A DNA stretch of 64,000 bases from Shinella sp. CPCC 101442 (GCF_024704725.1 NZ_JALIQS010000001.1:558001-622000); one strand, 5' to 3'. Numbered from the stretch's first letter, positions 35,539 to 45,022 are shown. Translations and numbers: made by a program. Notes: generated by a model not told the origin, from the sequence alone.

Positions 35539-36714
35539 ATGCCAGTCTCCATCCCGCCCAGATCCGTCCTGATCACCGGTGCACGAGCGCCGGTCGCGCT
35601 GCATCTGGCACGGCTGTTCCATGGCGCGGGCTGGCGCGTGGTGCTGGCCGATACGCCGGCCTCTCCCCTCTCCGCCGCCAGCAGCACCTGCGCGAGCTAC
35701 GTCCGCCTGCCGCCGCCGCGCTTCGAGCCGCAAAGATACGGCGATGCCGTCGAGGCTCTGGTGAAACGGGAAGGCATCGCGCTGGTCCTGCCGACCTGCG
35801 AGGAGGTTTTTTACCTTGCCGCCATCTGGCGCGAGCGGCGCCCCACGGCAAAACTCTTCGCCCCGGATATCGACCTCCTCGGCCGCGCGCACAACAAGTT
35901 CGATTTCATCGAACTCTGCAATGACCTCGGCCTTGCCGCACCACAAACGACGCTCATCAAAAGTCGGGCCGACCTCGCCGCCATCAGGGGATCGGCGCCA
36001 AAACTGGTCTTCAAGCCGGCCTGGTCACGTTTCGCAAGCCGGGTTCTGCTTCGCCCCCAGCCGGAACAACTGGACGCACTTGCCCCGACGCCACAGGCGC
36101 CCTGGGTCGCCCAGGAATTCCTCGAAGGCGAGGAACTCAGCGTCTACGCCATCGCAAATGGCGGGCGTCTACAGGCCTTCTCGCTCTACCGCTCGGTCTA
36201 CCGGGCCGGCAAAGGTGCCGGCATCTATTTCGTGCCGGTCGAAAACGGGGCGGCCAAGGCTTTCGTCACCCGCTTCGCCGCGGGCACCGGCTGGACGGGT
36301 CAGCTGTCCTTCGACCTGATCCGCCGACCAGACGGCACCGTGCTGCCGCTGGAATGCAATCCCCGGGCCACGAGCGGCCTGCATTTCTTCCGCAATCCGC
36401 AGGCCTTCGCGGCAGCAATCGCAGCGGGCGACGGCACGGTCGAACCGGACGTCCTACGCCCGCAGACCGTCCGCCTGGCGCTTTGGCTCTACGGCCTGCC
36501 GGCCGCATTGCGGGCGGGGCAGATCAGCGGTTTCCTCCGCAACCTCAAGGACGCCGACGAGCTTCTCGACTGGCCCGACGATCCGGCGCCGAAACGGGCG
36601 CAGTGGCGGGCGCTTGGCGAGATCGTGGCCCTTGCTCTCCGCCACCGGATCTCCCTGCAACGCGCCTCCACCCGCGACATCGAATGGGACGGGCCGGATC
36701 AAAGTTCTATGTAA
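35539..36714 (+). CDS. ATP-grasp domain protein (carboxylate-amine ligase-like)
   Basis: 391 residues. N-terminal Rossmann-like preATP-grasp domain (SVLITGARAPVALHLARL), then an ATP-grasp core with KLVFKPAWSRFASRVLLR (phosphate/adenine lysine), the QEFLEGEELSVYA hinge and a metal-binding C-terminal segment FDLIRRPDGTVLPLECNPRATSG with Glu and Asn ligands. Such enzymes make an acyl phosphate and join it to an amine or thiol. The type is CarB-like rather than D-Ala ligase. It is convergent with, and overlaps by 16 bp, the Rieske oxygenase gene that ends the opposing six-gene cluster, so it probably belongs to the same pathway. The substrates are unknown. Confidence 0.9.
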   Translation: MPVSIPPRSVLITGARAPVALHLARLFHGAGWRVVLADTPASPLSAASSTCASYVRLPPPRFEPQRYGDAVEALVKREGIALVLPTCEEVFYLAAIWRERRPTAKLFAPDIDLLGRAHNKFDFIELCNDLGLAAPQTTLIKSRADLAAIRGSAPKLVFKPAWSRFASRVLLRPQPEQLDALAPTPQAPWVAQEFLEGEELSVYAIANGGRLQAFSLYRSVYRAGKGAGIYFVPVENGAAKAFVTRFAAGTGWTGQLSFDLIRRPDGTVLPLECNPRATSGLHFFRNPQAFAAAIAAGDGTVEPDVLRPQTVRLALWLYGLPAALRAGQISGFLRNLKDADELLDWPDDPAPKRAQWRALGEIVALALRHRISLQRASTRDIEWDGPDQSSM

Positions 36715-37688
36715 AACGTCTCCGGCCGTTCCGCGACAGGCGGCAGGATGCCGGCCACGATGGCCTCGATGCTGCGGCGCAGGAAATCGAGCGGGCCGAC
36801 GATGGGGGAGGCTTCGGGCCAATAGGCCGCATTCAGGCTTGCCGAAGTCAGCACCCGGCGATCCTGCTCCAGCGCGATGCGGAACATCGGCCGGAAGGCA
36901 TAGGATTTGAGGTGATCGAGCAACCCGCCGCGCGGGCCGATCAGGCAACCGATGCCGTCCACCTGGTTTTCCGCCGCCTGCCGGAGATGGAAGGTCGTGG
37001 CGAGCACCAGGCCTTTCGCACCCCAATATTCCAGTTCCGCAATGCCGGGAGAACGGAAGCGCCCGATCGTCTTGACCCGGTCGCCCTCCAGCAGCCGGCT
37101 GATCAGGCCATGTTGCCGCTCCTCCCCGGTGTAACACGCCTCGACCCAGTCGGGACCGCCGGACACATCGACGCGAACACGCTGGCGCTGGCTGCTCAGG
37201 CCACGCAAAAGACCCTTGTGGGTGAAATGCGTGTGCGTGGCGTCAAGGATGTTTTCGGCCGTATCGACCAGCGTCGAGCGCGTGCTGCTCCCCACGAGCT
37301 TCAGGATGATTTCCTGCCCCTCCGCACAGTGCAGATAGGGTTCTCCTTCCGGCTCACCCCGCGCGACGAAGACGACGCCCTCCTTCACGACCGTCTTCAA
37401 CCTCGGGACACGATAGCCCGGCACCGCACCGGTCAACCCCGGAATAGCCGTACAGGTGCCGGCGGCGTTGAAGCGCCAGCCGTGATAGGGGCATTCGATC
37501 TCGCCGTTTTCGACCCTGCCCCTCGACAATTCCACATGCCGATGCGGACAGCGGTCGTGCAGCGCGGCGATGTCCTCTCCGCTGCGGAACAACACGACAG
37601 GCAGGCCGGAAAGCAGGATGCGCCGCGGCGTCTTGCCGATCTCGGCCGCAATGGCAACCGCCTGCCATCCATCGGGGGAAAAGGTCAT
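36699..37688 (-). CDS. Rieske non-haem iron oxygenase
   Basis: 329 residues. The Rieske [2Fe-2S] ligands are Cys47-x-His49 and Cys66-x2-His69 (CPHRHVE, CPYHGW). The mononuclear iron site N-x2-D-x2-H-x4-H is seen as Asn146, Asp149, His152, His157 in [12 protein letters not shown]. It resembles short Rieske oxygenases such as VanA or demethylase types that use a separate reductase; none is encoded nearby. Expected reaction: hydroxylation, demethylation or desaturation of an organic acid-like product. Last gene of the minus cluster; its ATG overlaps the stop of the upstream gene by 4 bp and its 3' end overlaps the convergent ATP-grasp gene. Confidence 0.92.
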   Translation of the reverse strand: MTFSPDGWQAVAIAAEIGKTPRRILLSGLPVVLFRSGEDIAALHDRCPHRHVELSRGRVENGEIECPYHGWRFNAAGTCTAIPGLTGAVPGYRVPRLKTVVKEGVVFVARGEPEGEPYLHCAEGQEIILKLVGSSTRSTLVDTAENILDATHTHFTHKGLLRGLSSQRQRVRVDVSGGPDWVEACYTGEERQHGLISRLLEGDRVKTIGRFRSPGIAELEYWGAKGLVLATTFHLRQAAENQVDGIGCLIGPRGGLLDHLKSYAFRPMFRIALEQDRRVLTSASLNAAYWPEASPIVGPLDFLRRSIEAIVAGILPPVAERPETFYIEL

Positions 37689-38806
37689 AGGTCGAATGCC
37701 TCCAGGAGCGGAATGCCGATGCGCCGCAGCAGCCCTTCCATGAGCCGCACCGCCAGGCGCTGCCTGAGCGGAAGATGGGCGACATAGACGGCGTTGTACT
37801 CGATGACCGGCACCGCGCCGCGCAGGCTTTTGAAACGGCCGGCACCGGCGCTCATGTTGAAGAAGAGGCCACGCTCGGCCGCCATCGCCTGGCCCGTCGC
37901 CATCACCAGCCGATAGAGCCCGTCCCTCAGCAGAAGGCTCGTATCATAGCCGACGATCGGCTGCGTCAATGTGCGGCCATTCGCGAAGAAGCCGGATACC
38001 GCCACCAGCCGCCCCTCGCCATCCCGGAAGCCGACAAGGTCGAACAGGCCGCGCCGATGCATCTCACGGATATAGAGCGCGGAATAATGCGGGTTGAGCG
38101 GGGTGTACTTGTCGAGATAGAGCAGCTTGTAGAGTTCGGCGGCGCGCGCATAGTCTACTTCCGTAAAACTCTCGCCGGGTGCGAAGCGATAGGGTGTGCG
38201 ACCGAGCAGCGTGCGGTCATAGTGCCTGTTTTGCGTATCGCGCGCGGTCTCGCCGGAAAACAGATAGATGCGGCGCGCCGCAAGAAAGCGAAAACCCGCC
38301 ATCTCGAGACTGGCGATGGTTGGCCCATCGGCCGTTTCGTTGAGAGAACGGATGACGATGGCCCTGTCGGGAAACCGGTCGCGCAGCCGGGCAACAAGCG
38401 CCGCGGCGGCCGAGGGGTCTATGGTCGGCACCGGATTGGTGGAAAGCAGCCAGTTGTTCACCTGCACCTGCCGGTCGAGACCGCTTGCCTTCACCAGCGG
38501 GCGGCAGGCGCGGATGAGCGTGCGGGCCGCACGGCGCACGAGGGGGGCGGCCGCGAAGTTGCGGGTCTCGTCGATGGCATAATCGACATAGGCGCTGCTC
38601 GGACAGCAGATATAGCAGGTCGGCGCATCGGTCCCGTCATTGACGCTCACCGGCAAATGCCGTCCCTCGACCTCGACGGCATCGACCCTTGTTGTCAGGT
38701 TGCCGATGAGATCGGACACGGGATGGGCGTTGAACAACTCCACGAAGCGGCGAACGGCTTCCGGCTCGTTGCGCACCCGCTCGCTCTCTCCCGGCAGCAC
38801 CGTCAT
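37685..38806 (-). CDS. GNAT/BioF2-like acyltransferase of the cluster
   Basis: 373 residues. The C-terminal half (about 200-350) follows the GNAT_acetyltransf_6/BioF2-like pattern: [18 protein letters not shown], then [22 protein letters not shown] and a final [10 protein letters not shown]. The N-terminal half contains an unusual Cys pair in [14 protein letters not shown] and no recognised domain. This family transfers acyl or aminoacyl groups, as in FemAB-type and BioF2 proteins. Start and stop overlap both neighbours by 4 bp. It may condense the activated acid made by the adenylating enzyme with an amine, but that is inference. Confidence 0.8.
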   Translation of the reverse strand: MTVLPGESERVRNEPEAVRRFVELFNAHPVSDLIGNLTTRVDAVEVEGRHLPVSVNDGTDAPTCYICCPSSAYVDYAIDETRNFAAAPLVRRAARTLIRACRPLVKASGLDRQVQVNNWLLSTNPVPTIDPSAAAALVARLRDRFPDRAIVIRSLNETADGPTIASLEMAGFRFLAARRIYLFSGETARDTQNRHYDRTLLGRTPYRFAPGESFTEVDYARAAELYKLLYLDKYTPLNPHYSALYIREMHRRGLFDLVGFRDGEGRLVAVSGFFANGRTLTQPIVGYDTSLLLRDGLYRLVMATGQAMAAERGLFFNMSAGAGRFKSLRGAVPVIEYNAVYVAHLPLRQRLAVRLMEGLLRRIGIPLLEAFDL

Positions 38807-40074
38807 GCCCCGCCCTCCGGCTGGAACCGGTTTTCCACCCGCCGGAGCTTGCGATGCACCTCGAACGCCATCGCCTCCCGCCGCAGAACAATCTCCGGGG
38901 AGAGCCCACGCTGCGAGAAGACCTGTCCGAGTGCACGGAGCGCGACCCTTGCGCTTTCCTCCGCCAACTCCGGCTTCAGCACGAGCACGATCCTGTCACG
39001 CTCCTCCCGCAGGATGCGGAAATCGGTGATCTCCCGGGCAGCGTCGAGCACGGCGTTGCGCATCACGTCGGGCGTCACCAGAAGCTGGGCGCCATCGGCC
39101 CGGTCGAAGAGAAAGGCGTCGTCCATCCGGCCCACCACCTCGTCCACCGCCCTCAGCGGCGAGCCGCAGGCGCAGGGACGCTCCGACAGGCGCAGGAGAT
39201 CGTTCATGCGGTAGCGCGCCATGATCTGGAACCGGCGGCGCAAGCCCGTCACCAGCGGTGCGACCAGCCTGTCCGCAACCGGCTCGAACTCGAAGAAATT
39301 GGCGTCTTCCGCCAGATGCAGCCGGCCCTCGGCGCAGGACACCGCGAAAAGCCCCTCCGTCGCCATGTAGATCTGCCCGAGTTTGCCGCCGAAGCGCGCC
39401 TCAATGACGGTTCGGTCCACCGCATCCAGCGTTTCCGCCCCGGCAAAAAGCCGGCGCGGCTGCAGCCGCTCGGATTGTTCGGCAAGATGGCGCAGCACCC
39501 GTGGCGGCGCGACGATCGTGGTCGGCGCGAAGGCTTCCAGCGCCGGCAGCCAGCGCTCGAAGCCCTGCCGCAGGTCGAAGAATGCCAGCCGCAGCAGGCG
39601 CGAGCGGTTGGCGCCGTCGTAAAGCGCGGAATTCTGGGGCAGGATGACGGCAACGCGTTCTGGCTCGACAAGAAAGCGCGGCACCGCCTTGGCGAGGATG
39701 GTGCCGAGCCAGCGCTCCTGCTCGGCCCCGGTGATGGCGTAGAGGGCGCGATTGCCGCTCGTGCCGGTGCTGGCGCCGATGCTGACCTCGCCGATCCGGC
39801 CCGTCGTTTCGAAAGCGCGCCAGCCCTCTTCAGCGGAGATGCGCCCCCGGTTGAAGGCGGCGAAATCCGCCATGACGGTGGCCTTGTCGATGACCGGCAG
39901 AGCCTCCAGCCGGGGCGGCGCATTGCGGTAGAAACCGACGGCGGGCAGGTCCCGTTCGAGCCAGCTGCGAAGGATGCCGGCCTGCCAGCGTTCGAATGCG
40001 GCGCGGGGACGGCCGGCGCGGCAGGTCCACAGGGTTTGCGCGAAAGCCGAGGCGATACGGAGACGTCCCGTCAT
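38803..40074 (-). CDS. F390-synthetase-related adenylate-forming enzyme
   Basis: 423 residues, close to the length of the phenylacetate-CoA ligase/CapK and coenzyme F390 synthetase group. The ATP-binding loop reads [11 protein letters not shown] near residue 98, a later segment is IYMATEG (acid-binding A5-like), and the C-terminal part has YRMNDLLRL followed by the cysteine-containing CACG and VVGRMDD. It is expected to activate a carboxylic acid as an acyl-adenylate and pass it to CoA, a carrier or an intramolecular hydroxyl. It overlaps both neighbours by 4 bp. The substrate is not known; the family is mostly uncharacterised in bacteria outside known pathways. Confidence 0.85.
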   Translation of the reverse strand: MTGRLRIASAFAQTLWTCRAGRPRAAFERWQAGILRSWLERDLPAVGFYRNAPPRLEALPVIDKATVMADFAAFNRGRISAEEGWRAFETTGRIGEVSIGASTGTSGNRALYAITGAEQERWLGTILAKAVPRFLVEPERVAVILPQNSALYDGANRSRLLRLAFFDLRQGFERWLPALEAFAPTTIVAPPRVLRHLAEQSERLQPRRLFAGAETLDAVDRTVIEARFGGKLGQIYMATEGLFAVSCAEGRLHLAEDANFFEFEPVADRLVAPLVTGLRRRFQIMARYRMNDLLRLSERPCACGSPLRAVDEVVGRMDDAFLFDRADGAQLLVTPDVMRNAVLDAAREITDFRILREERDRIVLVLKPELAEESARVALRALGQVFSQRGLSPEIVLRREAMAFEVHRKLRRVENRFQPEGGA

Positions 40075-40892
40075 GGTGTCTCCTGCGCGAAGTCATAGGG
40101 GCTCGCCGCCGGATCGTGGCAAAGAAGCACCGCGCCGCCGACCTGGCGGAAGGCGAGGACGCGTCGGGCGCTTTCGACAAGTGCAGACGCGTCGTCCGCA
40201 ATCAGGTTTGCCGGGAAGCCGGGATGCCGTTCGTCCCCGAGCGCATCGGTGCACCATTGTGCATCCACGGCATAGAGGAGCGGCTTGGGCAGGTCCGTAA
40301 AACAGAGGCCGAAATGGCCCTCCGCATGACCGGGAAGATCGATGGCTAGCACGCTGCCGTCACCAAAAAGGTCGCGACCGACCCCAAGCCCGAGCGGAGC
40401 CTCCCTGGGAGAAATCCCGTCGACGTCTAACGTCCGGGAAGCAAGATCGGCGGGCAGAAGTTCGGTGAAAATGCCGTGGCCCAGGCTTTTCCAGGCGCGC
40501 TGTTTCAGGATGCGCCCAAGCACCTCGGCCTTTGCGATGATCCGGGCCTTCGGGAAGAGATCGAGGCCGGCGACGTGGTCGGCGTGGAAATGCGTGAGGA
40601 TGACAGTGCCGACATCATGGGGCGTGAAACCGAGTTTTCGCAGCACGGTTCCGGGCTGGCCCTCCAGCACCAGTTCCGGGTGCAGGACCGTGTTGTAGAG
40701 ACGGAGCGACGGGCTGCGCGGCCCTCGCGTCACCCGCGGCCCATAGCCGGTATCGACAAGCACCAGCCCGGCCTCGGGATGCGTGAAGATACCGTAGCGC
40801 ACCTTCAGCGGCACCCGCCGCCAGGTTCCGCCACGCAGGAACAGGCGCTCCGGCGCGGTAACGAAAGCGCTGTTGGCGAAAACCGGTTTCAT
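40071..40892 (-). CDS. Metallo-beta-lactamase-fold hydrolase (lactonase-like)
   Basis: 273 residues from ATG 40892, which overlaps the upstream stop by 4 bp; the frame is open further but inside the preceding gene. Dinuclear zinc ligands are intact: His101-x-His103-x-Asp105-His106 in THFHADHVAG, then His189 in LPGHAEGH and Asp210 in AVDAQW. The general layout (LVDTGYGP early, LPGHA late) is like N-acyl-homoserine lactonases such as AiiA/AttM. It could open a lactone or cleave a thioester intermediate. In this cluster it may be the thioesterase step or a product-opening, self-protecting enzyme. Confidence 0.9.
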   Translation of the reverse strand: MKPVFANSAFVTAPERLFLRGGTWRRVPLKVRYGIFTHPEAGLVLVDTGYGPRVTRGPRSPSLRLYNTVLHPELVLEGQPGTVLRKLGFTPHDVGTVILTHFHADHVAGLDLFPKARIIAKAEVLGRILKQRAWKSLGHGIFTELLPADLASRTLDVDGISPREAPLGLGVGRDLFGDGSVLAIDLPGHAEGHFGLCFTDLPKPLLYAVDAQWCTDALGDERHPGFPANLIADDASALVESARRVLAFRQVGGAVLLCHDPAASPYDFAQETP

Positions 40893-41869
40893 GGCACCCG
40901 CCGTCCGTCGAGGGTCATGGCGAGCCCTTGGCCGAGCGAAATCCGGGGTTGCCAGTCGAGCATCCGGCATGCCTTGGAAATATCCAGGCTCTGCCGGAAG
41001 GCGAAGAGACCCAACGTATAGGGCGTCACCAGCGGTTCCCGTGGGGTGGGGCGTGCGAGACTTGCCAGCTCCGCCAGCCGCACGGCCATCAATGCCGGAC
41101 GGAACGGCACCGTCTTCCAGCGCAGCAGAACGGCGAGTTTCCCGCAGACATGTTCGACAACCTCACGCACCTTCACCATCTCGCCACCCGAAATGTTGAA
41201 GGTCTCGCCTGAAATCGCCGGTCCGGCCGTCAGCGCCGCCTCGATGGCCGCCACCACGTCATCGACATGGGTGAGGTCGATAGCGGCGGCGCCGGCGCGC
41301 AGCAGCGGCAGTGGACCGCGCCGGGCGGCAGCGACAAGACGAGGCAGCAGCGTCTCTTCCCCGGCGCCATAGATGCCGCGAGGCCGCAGGTTGACCGGAC
41401 CGAGTGTTTCGCGCGCAAGCACCAGTTGCTCGGCCTCCGCCTTGGTGCGAGCATAGGCGTTGACCGGGCGCGGCAGCGGCGCGGTTTCGGCAACGTCCGT
41501 CTTGTCCTTCATCTCGAAATAGACCGTCGGCGAAGAGATGTTGACGAACCGGCGGGCACCCAGCATGTCGGCAAGATCGAGCGCGTTTCGCGTGCCCTCG
41601 ACATTGGCCGCGCGGAAGGCTGCAAGGGGACCCCAGGGGGCCGAGAGCGCGGCGCAATGCACGACCGCGTCCACCTCGCTGAAAACACTCGCCAGATGCA
41701 GGACGGGATGGGAAAGATCCGCGCGAACGGTCGCAAAACCCGCTTCCCGGAGGGCGTTGCACCGCCTTTCATCCCTGCCCAGCGCGAGCGTGTCGAAGCC
41801 GCGGGCGCCGAGATGCCGGATCAGCCTGCCGCCTAGAAATCCCGTCGCTCCGGTGACAAGCACGCGCAT
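40889..41869 (-). CDS. NAD(P)-dependent epimerase/dehydratase, 3-beta-HSD/OleD-like
   Basis: 326 residues from ATG 41869. An extended short-chain dehydrogenase with the nucleotide motif GATGFLGG (7-14), the catalytic pair Tyr139-x3-Lys143 in NAYARTKAE and SSPTVY preceding it. The SSP-V pattern and length recall the 3-beta-hydroxysteroid dehydrogenase group that includes OleD, which reduces a 2-alkyl-3-ketoacid in bacterial olefin and beta-lactone formation. It follows the KAS III-like gene after only 5 bp, as OleA- and OleD-type genes often sit together, though OleB and a classical OleC are absent. Other sugar or sterol-like substrates are possible. Confidence 0.88.
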   Translation of the reverse strand: MRVLVTGATGFLGGRLIRHLGARGFDTLALGRDERRCNALREAGFATVRADLSHPVLHLASVFSEVDAVVHCAALSAPWGPLAAFRAANVEGTRNALDLADMLGARRFVNISSPTVYFEMKDKTDVAETAPLPRPVNAYARTKAEAEQLVLARETLGPVNLRPRGIYGAGEETLLPRLVAAARRGPLPLLRAGAAAIDLTHVDDVVAAIEAALTAGPAISGETFNISGGEMVKVREVVEHVCGKLAVLLRWKTVPFRPALMAVRLAELASLARPTPREPLVTPYTLGLFAFRQSLDISKACRMLDWQPRISLGQGLAMTLDGRRVP

Positions 41870-41874
41870 CCGGA

Positions 41875-42876
41875 TCAGACCTCGATTGCCATGCCGCCAA
41901 AGGAGACGCCGGCCGACGTGCCGAGCAGCAAAAGCCGCGTTCCTCTCTTGATGCGACCGTCCCGCCAGGCGATGTCGAGGGCGGTTGGAATGGAGGCGGC
42001 GATCTGGTTGCCGAAGCGCGCCGCGATGTTGACCACACGCTCGCCCCGCATGCCCGTCTGCTCGATCATGTGCTCCAGCGCCAGCGGGCTCGCCTGGTGC
42101 GGCACAACGAGATCCACATCGGCGGGCGACCATCCGGCCGCCGCGAGCAAGTCATCGACGAAGCGGGGAAAATGGCGATGCGTGACGCGGAAGAGCTCCT
42201 TGCCATCCATGCGGAAGACGGCGTGAGCGGTAAATTCCGCGGGCTTCCGCTCGAAATCGAAGCGCGTGCCGCCGGCGCCGATCTCGCAGGCTTCATAGGC
42301 CGACGGATAGGTGCGCATCAGACTGGCGCGGATTGCGCCCGCGCCCTCCTCCGCCGCCGTCAGCACCACCGCGGCAGCGCCGTCGCCGAACAGCGCTGCG
42401 ACATCCGGCTGCTCTTTCCAGGGCAGCGCACGCGAGGCAATGTCCGCGGAAAAGACAAGCGCCGTGCGGGATTGTCCGGTAGCGATGCGACCGGCGGCCA
42501 GTTCGAGGGCCGAGAGGAAGCTGAGACAGGTGGCATTGACGTCAAAGGCAGCCGCCGCACCGTCGGGAATGCCGAGCCTGCGCATGACGAGCGGAGCGGT
42601 TGCCGGCAGGGTCTGGTAGGGGATACCGCAGGCGCCGAGCACGAGATCGATATCCCTCGCAGCGACCGTCGCCCTTTCCATCGCAAGGCGGGCGGCGGCG
42701 GCGGCAAGGTCGATCTGGTCTTCCGCCTCGCAGACGTAACGGCTGCGAACCCCGGAAACCTTCTCCAGATGGCCGGCAGAAAAGCCAAGCTTGCAGTCGA
42801 GCTCTTCCGACAGAACCACCCGTGCCGGCACCACGTGCCCCGTTCCTGCTATGCGGATAGACAAAATGGCACGCAT
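41875..42876 (-). CDS. Beta-ketoacyl-ACP synthase III-like condensing enzyme
   Basis: 333 residues from ATG 42876; a further in-frame ATG at 42915 and longer extensions exist, but homologues begin near the IRIAGTGHVVP segment, and GGAG lies next to this ATG, so the N-terminus is not certain. The Cys-His-Asn triad of FabH-type enzymes is complete: Cys117 in NATCLSF, His260 in VPHQAS and Asn290 in RFGNQIAAS. It should perform a decarboxylative or head-to-head Claisen condensation on acyl thioesters. It is first in the six-gene cluster and is unlikely to be housekeeping FabH, given its company and the Gln after Asn290 where FabH has Thr (GNT). Confidence 0.9.
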   Translation of the reverse strand: MRAILSIRIAGTGHVVPARVVLSEELDCKLGFSAGHLEKVSGVRSRYVCEAEDQIDLAAAAARLAMERATVAARDIDLVLGACGIPYQTLPATAPLVMRRLGIPDGAAAAFDVNATCLSFLSALELAAGRIATGQSRTALVFSADIASRALPWKEQPDVAALFGDGAAAVVLTAAEEGAGAIRASLMRTYPSAYEACEIGAGGTRFDFERKPAEFTAHAVFRMDGKELFRVTHRHFPRFVDDLLAAAGWSPADVDLVVPHQASPLALEHMIEQTGMRGERVVNIAARFGNQIAASIPTALDIAWRDGRIKRGTRLLLLGTSAGVSFGGMAIEV

Positions 42877-43170
42877 CTCCGGTCGCAACTCGATCGAGGC
42901 CAGGCTCCGGCCCATGGGATGGGGACGTTTCAGGTGCCCGCGATGCAGTCCCGCCGCCCAAAAAAATCGACGCAGCCACACGCATCATCGCGCCATCCCC
43001 TTCGTATAGCGCCATTGCTGCGTGCGGGCAAAGCCGTCCGGGGCCATGAAAGACCGGAGAGGCGGAGGATCCTTCACCCCTTCAAGCAGAACAACCGGCG
43101 AGAATTCCGGGTGACGATGGAATCACCCCTTCGGGACCGCCTCCCCGACCGTCGTGCGGGTGAACGGACC

Positions 43171-43680
43171 TCAGCGGGGCTCGAACTCTACCAGCAGCGA
43201 TTTCAGTTCGATTTCGCGCACACGCCGCGCCGCCTCGTCGGGGTTGACCCAGGCGAGGATCCGCTCGCCCTTCTCCTTGAACTTCTCTGCGGTCTCGGTG
43301 ACTTCGATCTGGAAGATATCGACAACACAGGGAGCAACATCGCCATCGTCGAGAAGTTTCAGATAGGTATAGCTGCCGACCGGCTTCTTGCGGATTTTTC
43401 CGGAGACGCCGGCCTCCTGGAGTGCCTCGATGGCAGCCGCCTCGTAGGGTTTCCTTCCCTTCATCGGCCAGCCCTTGGGGATGATCCAGCGTCCGCTGTC
43501 GCGCGAGGTCACCACGAGGATTTCGATGCCGCTCTCTTGCGGTAGACGGCGAAAGCACAGGGCGGCATATTGCTGGCGAAATGCCCCCGAGAACAGCTTC
43601 TCCGGTTTGGCGGCGAGCTGTTGCAGCAGGGTTTTCGGCTTGCGGGGCCGCGGCACCTTGTCTTTCTTCGCGCTTTTCAA
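43171..43680 (-). CDS. NUDIX hydrolase with degenerate Nudix box
   Basis: 169 residues, TTG start behind GAGGG. The fold is clear (VTSRDSGRWIIPKGWPMKG), similar to diphosphoinositol-type Nudix proteins common in alphaproteobacteria. The Nudix box G-x5-E-x7-R-E-x2-E-E-x-G is altered: the segment reads AIEALQEAGV, so the Arg and one of the catalytic glutamates are replaced (R to I, first E of EE to Q), and the leading Glu of the box is Arg. It may have weak, altered or no pyrophosphatase activity. It stands alone between the biosynthetic cluster and the LacI gene. Confidence 0.88.
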   Translation of the reverse strand: MKSAKKDKVPRPRKPKTLLQQLAAKPEKLFSGAFRQQYAALCFRRLPQESGIEILVVTSRDSGRWIIPKGWPMKGRKPYEAAAIEALQEAGVSGKIRKKPVGSYTYLKLLDDGDVAPCVVDIFQIEVTETAEKFKEKGERILAWVNPDEAARRVREIELKSLLVEFEPR

Positions 43681-43842
43681 AATCCCTCGTCTCGCGGCAT
43701 CGGTCGCGCACCATGTCCGGCAATCACCGGCCTGTCAAAGCGCCGGGCGCAACGGCTCCCCGATTGCTGAATCCCGCAACGAGGCCGGCATGTCAAAGGG
43801 AAATCTGACGAAAACGCGGGCGCCGCGCGTGGTGCGAGTCCT

Positions 43843-44922
43843 TCAGGCGCGCGCGGAACGCTGTGCCGCCGTCGTCTCGCGCACGACGAGCGGGCCATCG
43901 ACCTTGATGGTCATGGCACGCGTCTGCTTGCCATGAATGGCCATGTCGATCAGGATTTCGGCAGCCTTCTGGCCCATCTCGTAATTGGGCAGCACCAGTG
44001 TCGAGAGCGGCGGATGCGTGTAGCGGGCGAGCTCCTGGTCGTCGTATCCCATGACGGAGACATCCTGCGGCACGCGAAGCCCCTTCTCCTGCGCCGCCTC
44101 CATGACACCGATCGCCATCAGGTCGTTGCCGCAGAAGATCGCCGTGGGCGGATTGTCCATGGAGAGCAGGTCGAGGCCCGCCTCGTAGCCGCGCAGCGGC
44201 AGCCAGTCGCCGTCTCGCACGAGGCTCGCATCGAAGGCGATATCGGCCGTGGCAAGCGCCTGCTTGTAGCCCTTGAGACGATCCATCGCCGCATCCATCC
44301 AGGGCTCGCCGTTGATGAAGCCGATGCGTTTGTGGCCGAGCGCCGTCAGATGCGCCGTCGCGGTAAAACCGCCAGCGACCTCGCCCGGCACGATCGCCAC
44401 ATGCTGGCGGGGCTCGCAATAGCAGTTGAGAAGCACCGTCGGGATGGATTTCAACGCCTTGGGAACCGAGACCTTTCGCGTGAAGATCGTCGCATAGATG
44501 ACGCCGGCGATCGACGGATCGCGCAGCACGGAGCGCAGAACAGCCTCCTCCAGGTCCGGATTGGAGCGCGTCGCATGGGCGGAGACCAGCAGTCCCTGTT
44601 CGAAAGCGTAGTCGCGGATGCCGTCGAGGCTGACGACCGGATGCGGGCTGGTGGAGATTTCATCGACGATGAAGGCGATCGTGTCCTTCTCGACTGTGGG
44701 CGCGGCAGCGACCGGGCTGCGCGTCGCAGGTAATTTATAACCTATTTTATGAGCGGCCTCGCGCACCTTCTGCTGCGTTTCCTGCGAAATGCGCGACCCC
44801 GACATTTCGTTGAGCACGAGCGAAACACTGGATTGGGAAACGCCAGCAATGCGGGCGATATCCGTCATTGTCGGGCGTCCGCTGCCCTCTTTGTCCAAAT
44901 TGCGCCCGTTTCCCTTGGCCAT
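43843..44922 (-). CDS. LacI-family transcriptional regulator of the sugar importer
   Basis: 359 residues from ATG 44922 (GAGGAA upstream). A LacI HTH with hinge lies at about residues 17-65 ([21 protein letters not shown]), preceded by a short basic extension, and a periplasmic-binding-like effector domain follows ([27 protein letters not shown]). It is divergent from the galactofuranose-type importer and two 15-bp operator-like repeats lie in between, so it should repress that operon until the sugar is present. The effector is probably the transported sugar or its first product. Confidence 0.94.
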   Translation of the reverse strand: MAKGNGRNLDKEGSGRPTMTDIARIAGVSQSSVSLVLNEMSGSRISQETQQKVREAAHKIGYKLPATRSPVAAAPTVEKDTIAFIVDEISTSPHPVVSLDGIRDYAFEQGLLVSAHATRSNPDLEEAVLRSVLRDPSIAGVIYATIFTRKVSVPKALKSIPTVLLNCYCEPRQHVAIVPGEVAGGFTATAHLTALGHKRIGFINGEPWMDAAMDRLKGYKQALATADIAFDASLVRDGDWLPLRGYEAGLDLLSMDNPPTAIFCGNDLMAIGVMEAAQEKGLRVPQDVSVMGYDDQELARYTHPPLSTLVLPNYEMGQKAAEILIDMAIHGKQTRAMTIKVDGPLVVRETTAAQRSARA

Positions 44923-44977
44923 GCGTCGTTCCTCGCCCCTGGACGTGCATTGCACTGCACGCGGATTTTTTGCAAGT

Positions 44978-44992
44978 GCTCATAATTTTGGC
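44978..44992. promoter_or_regulatory. LacI operator-like repeat 1
   Basis: GCTCATAATTTTGGC matches 12 of 15 positions with the second repeat, 23 bp away centre to centre (about two helical turns). It sits just upstream of the importer -35 box, where a second LacI dimer could bind. Confidence 0.55.
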
Positions 44993-44993
44993 T

Positions 44994-45022
44994 CTTGACT
45001 GCTCATATTATTAGCGCAAGAT
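44994..45022 (+). promoter_or_regulatory. Promoter of the sugar importer operon
   Basis: CTTGAC (44994-44999) is the standard alphaproteobacterial -35 sequence; 17 bp on lies CAAGAT (45017-45022) as a weak -10. The space between holds the second operator-like repeat, so LacI binding would block RNA polymerase. Confidence 0.6.
45001..45015. promoter_or_regulatory. LacI operator-like repeat 2
   Basis: GCTCATATTATTAGC is an imperfect 15-bp palindrome (GCTnATA-T-TATnAGC), as expected for a LacI dimer site. It falls between the -35 and -10 boxes of the importer promoter. Confidence 0.65.

Noticed and set aside
43109-43128. GGGTGA...TCACCC inverted repeat between the KAS III-like and NUDIX genes
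   Set aside because: Short stem with no T-run; not enough to call a terminator or operator. The rest of 42877-43170 shows nothing.
43082-43723. 213-codon open frame overlapping the NUDIX gene
   Set aside because: Different frame over a conserved NUDIX fold, with no motif of its own.
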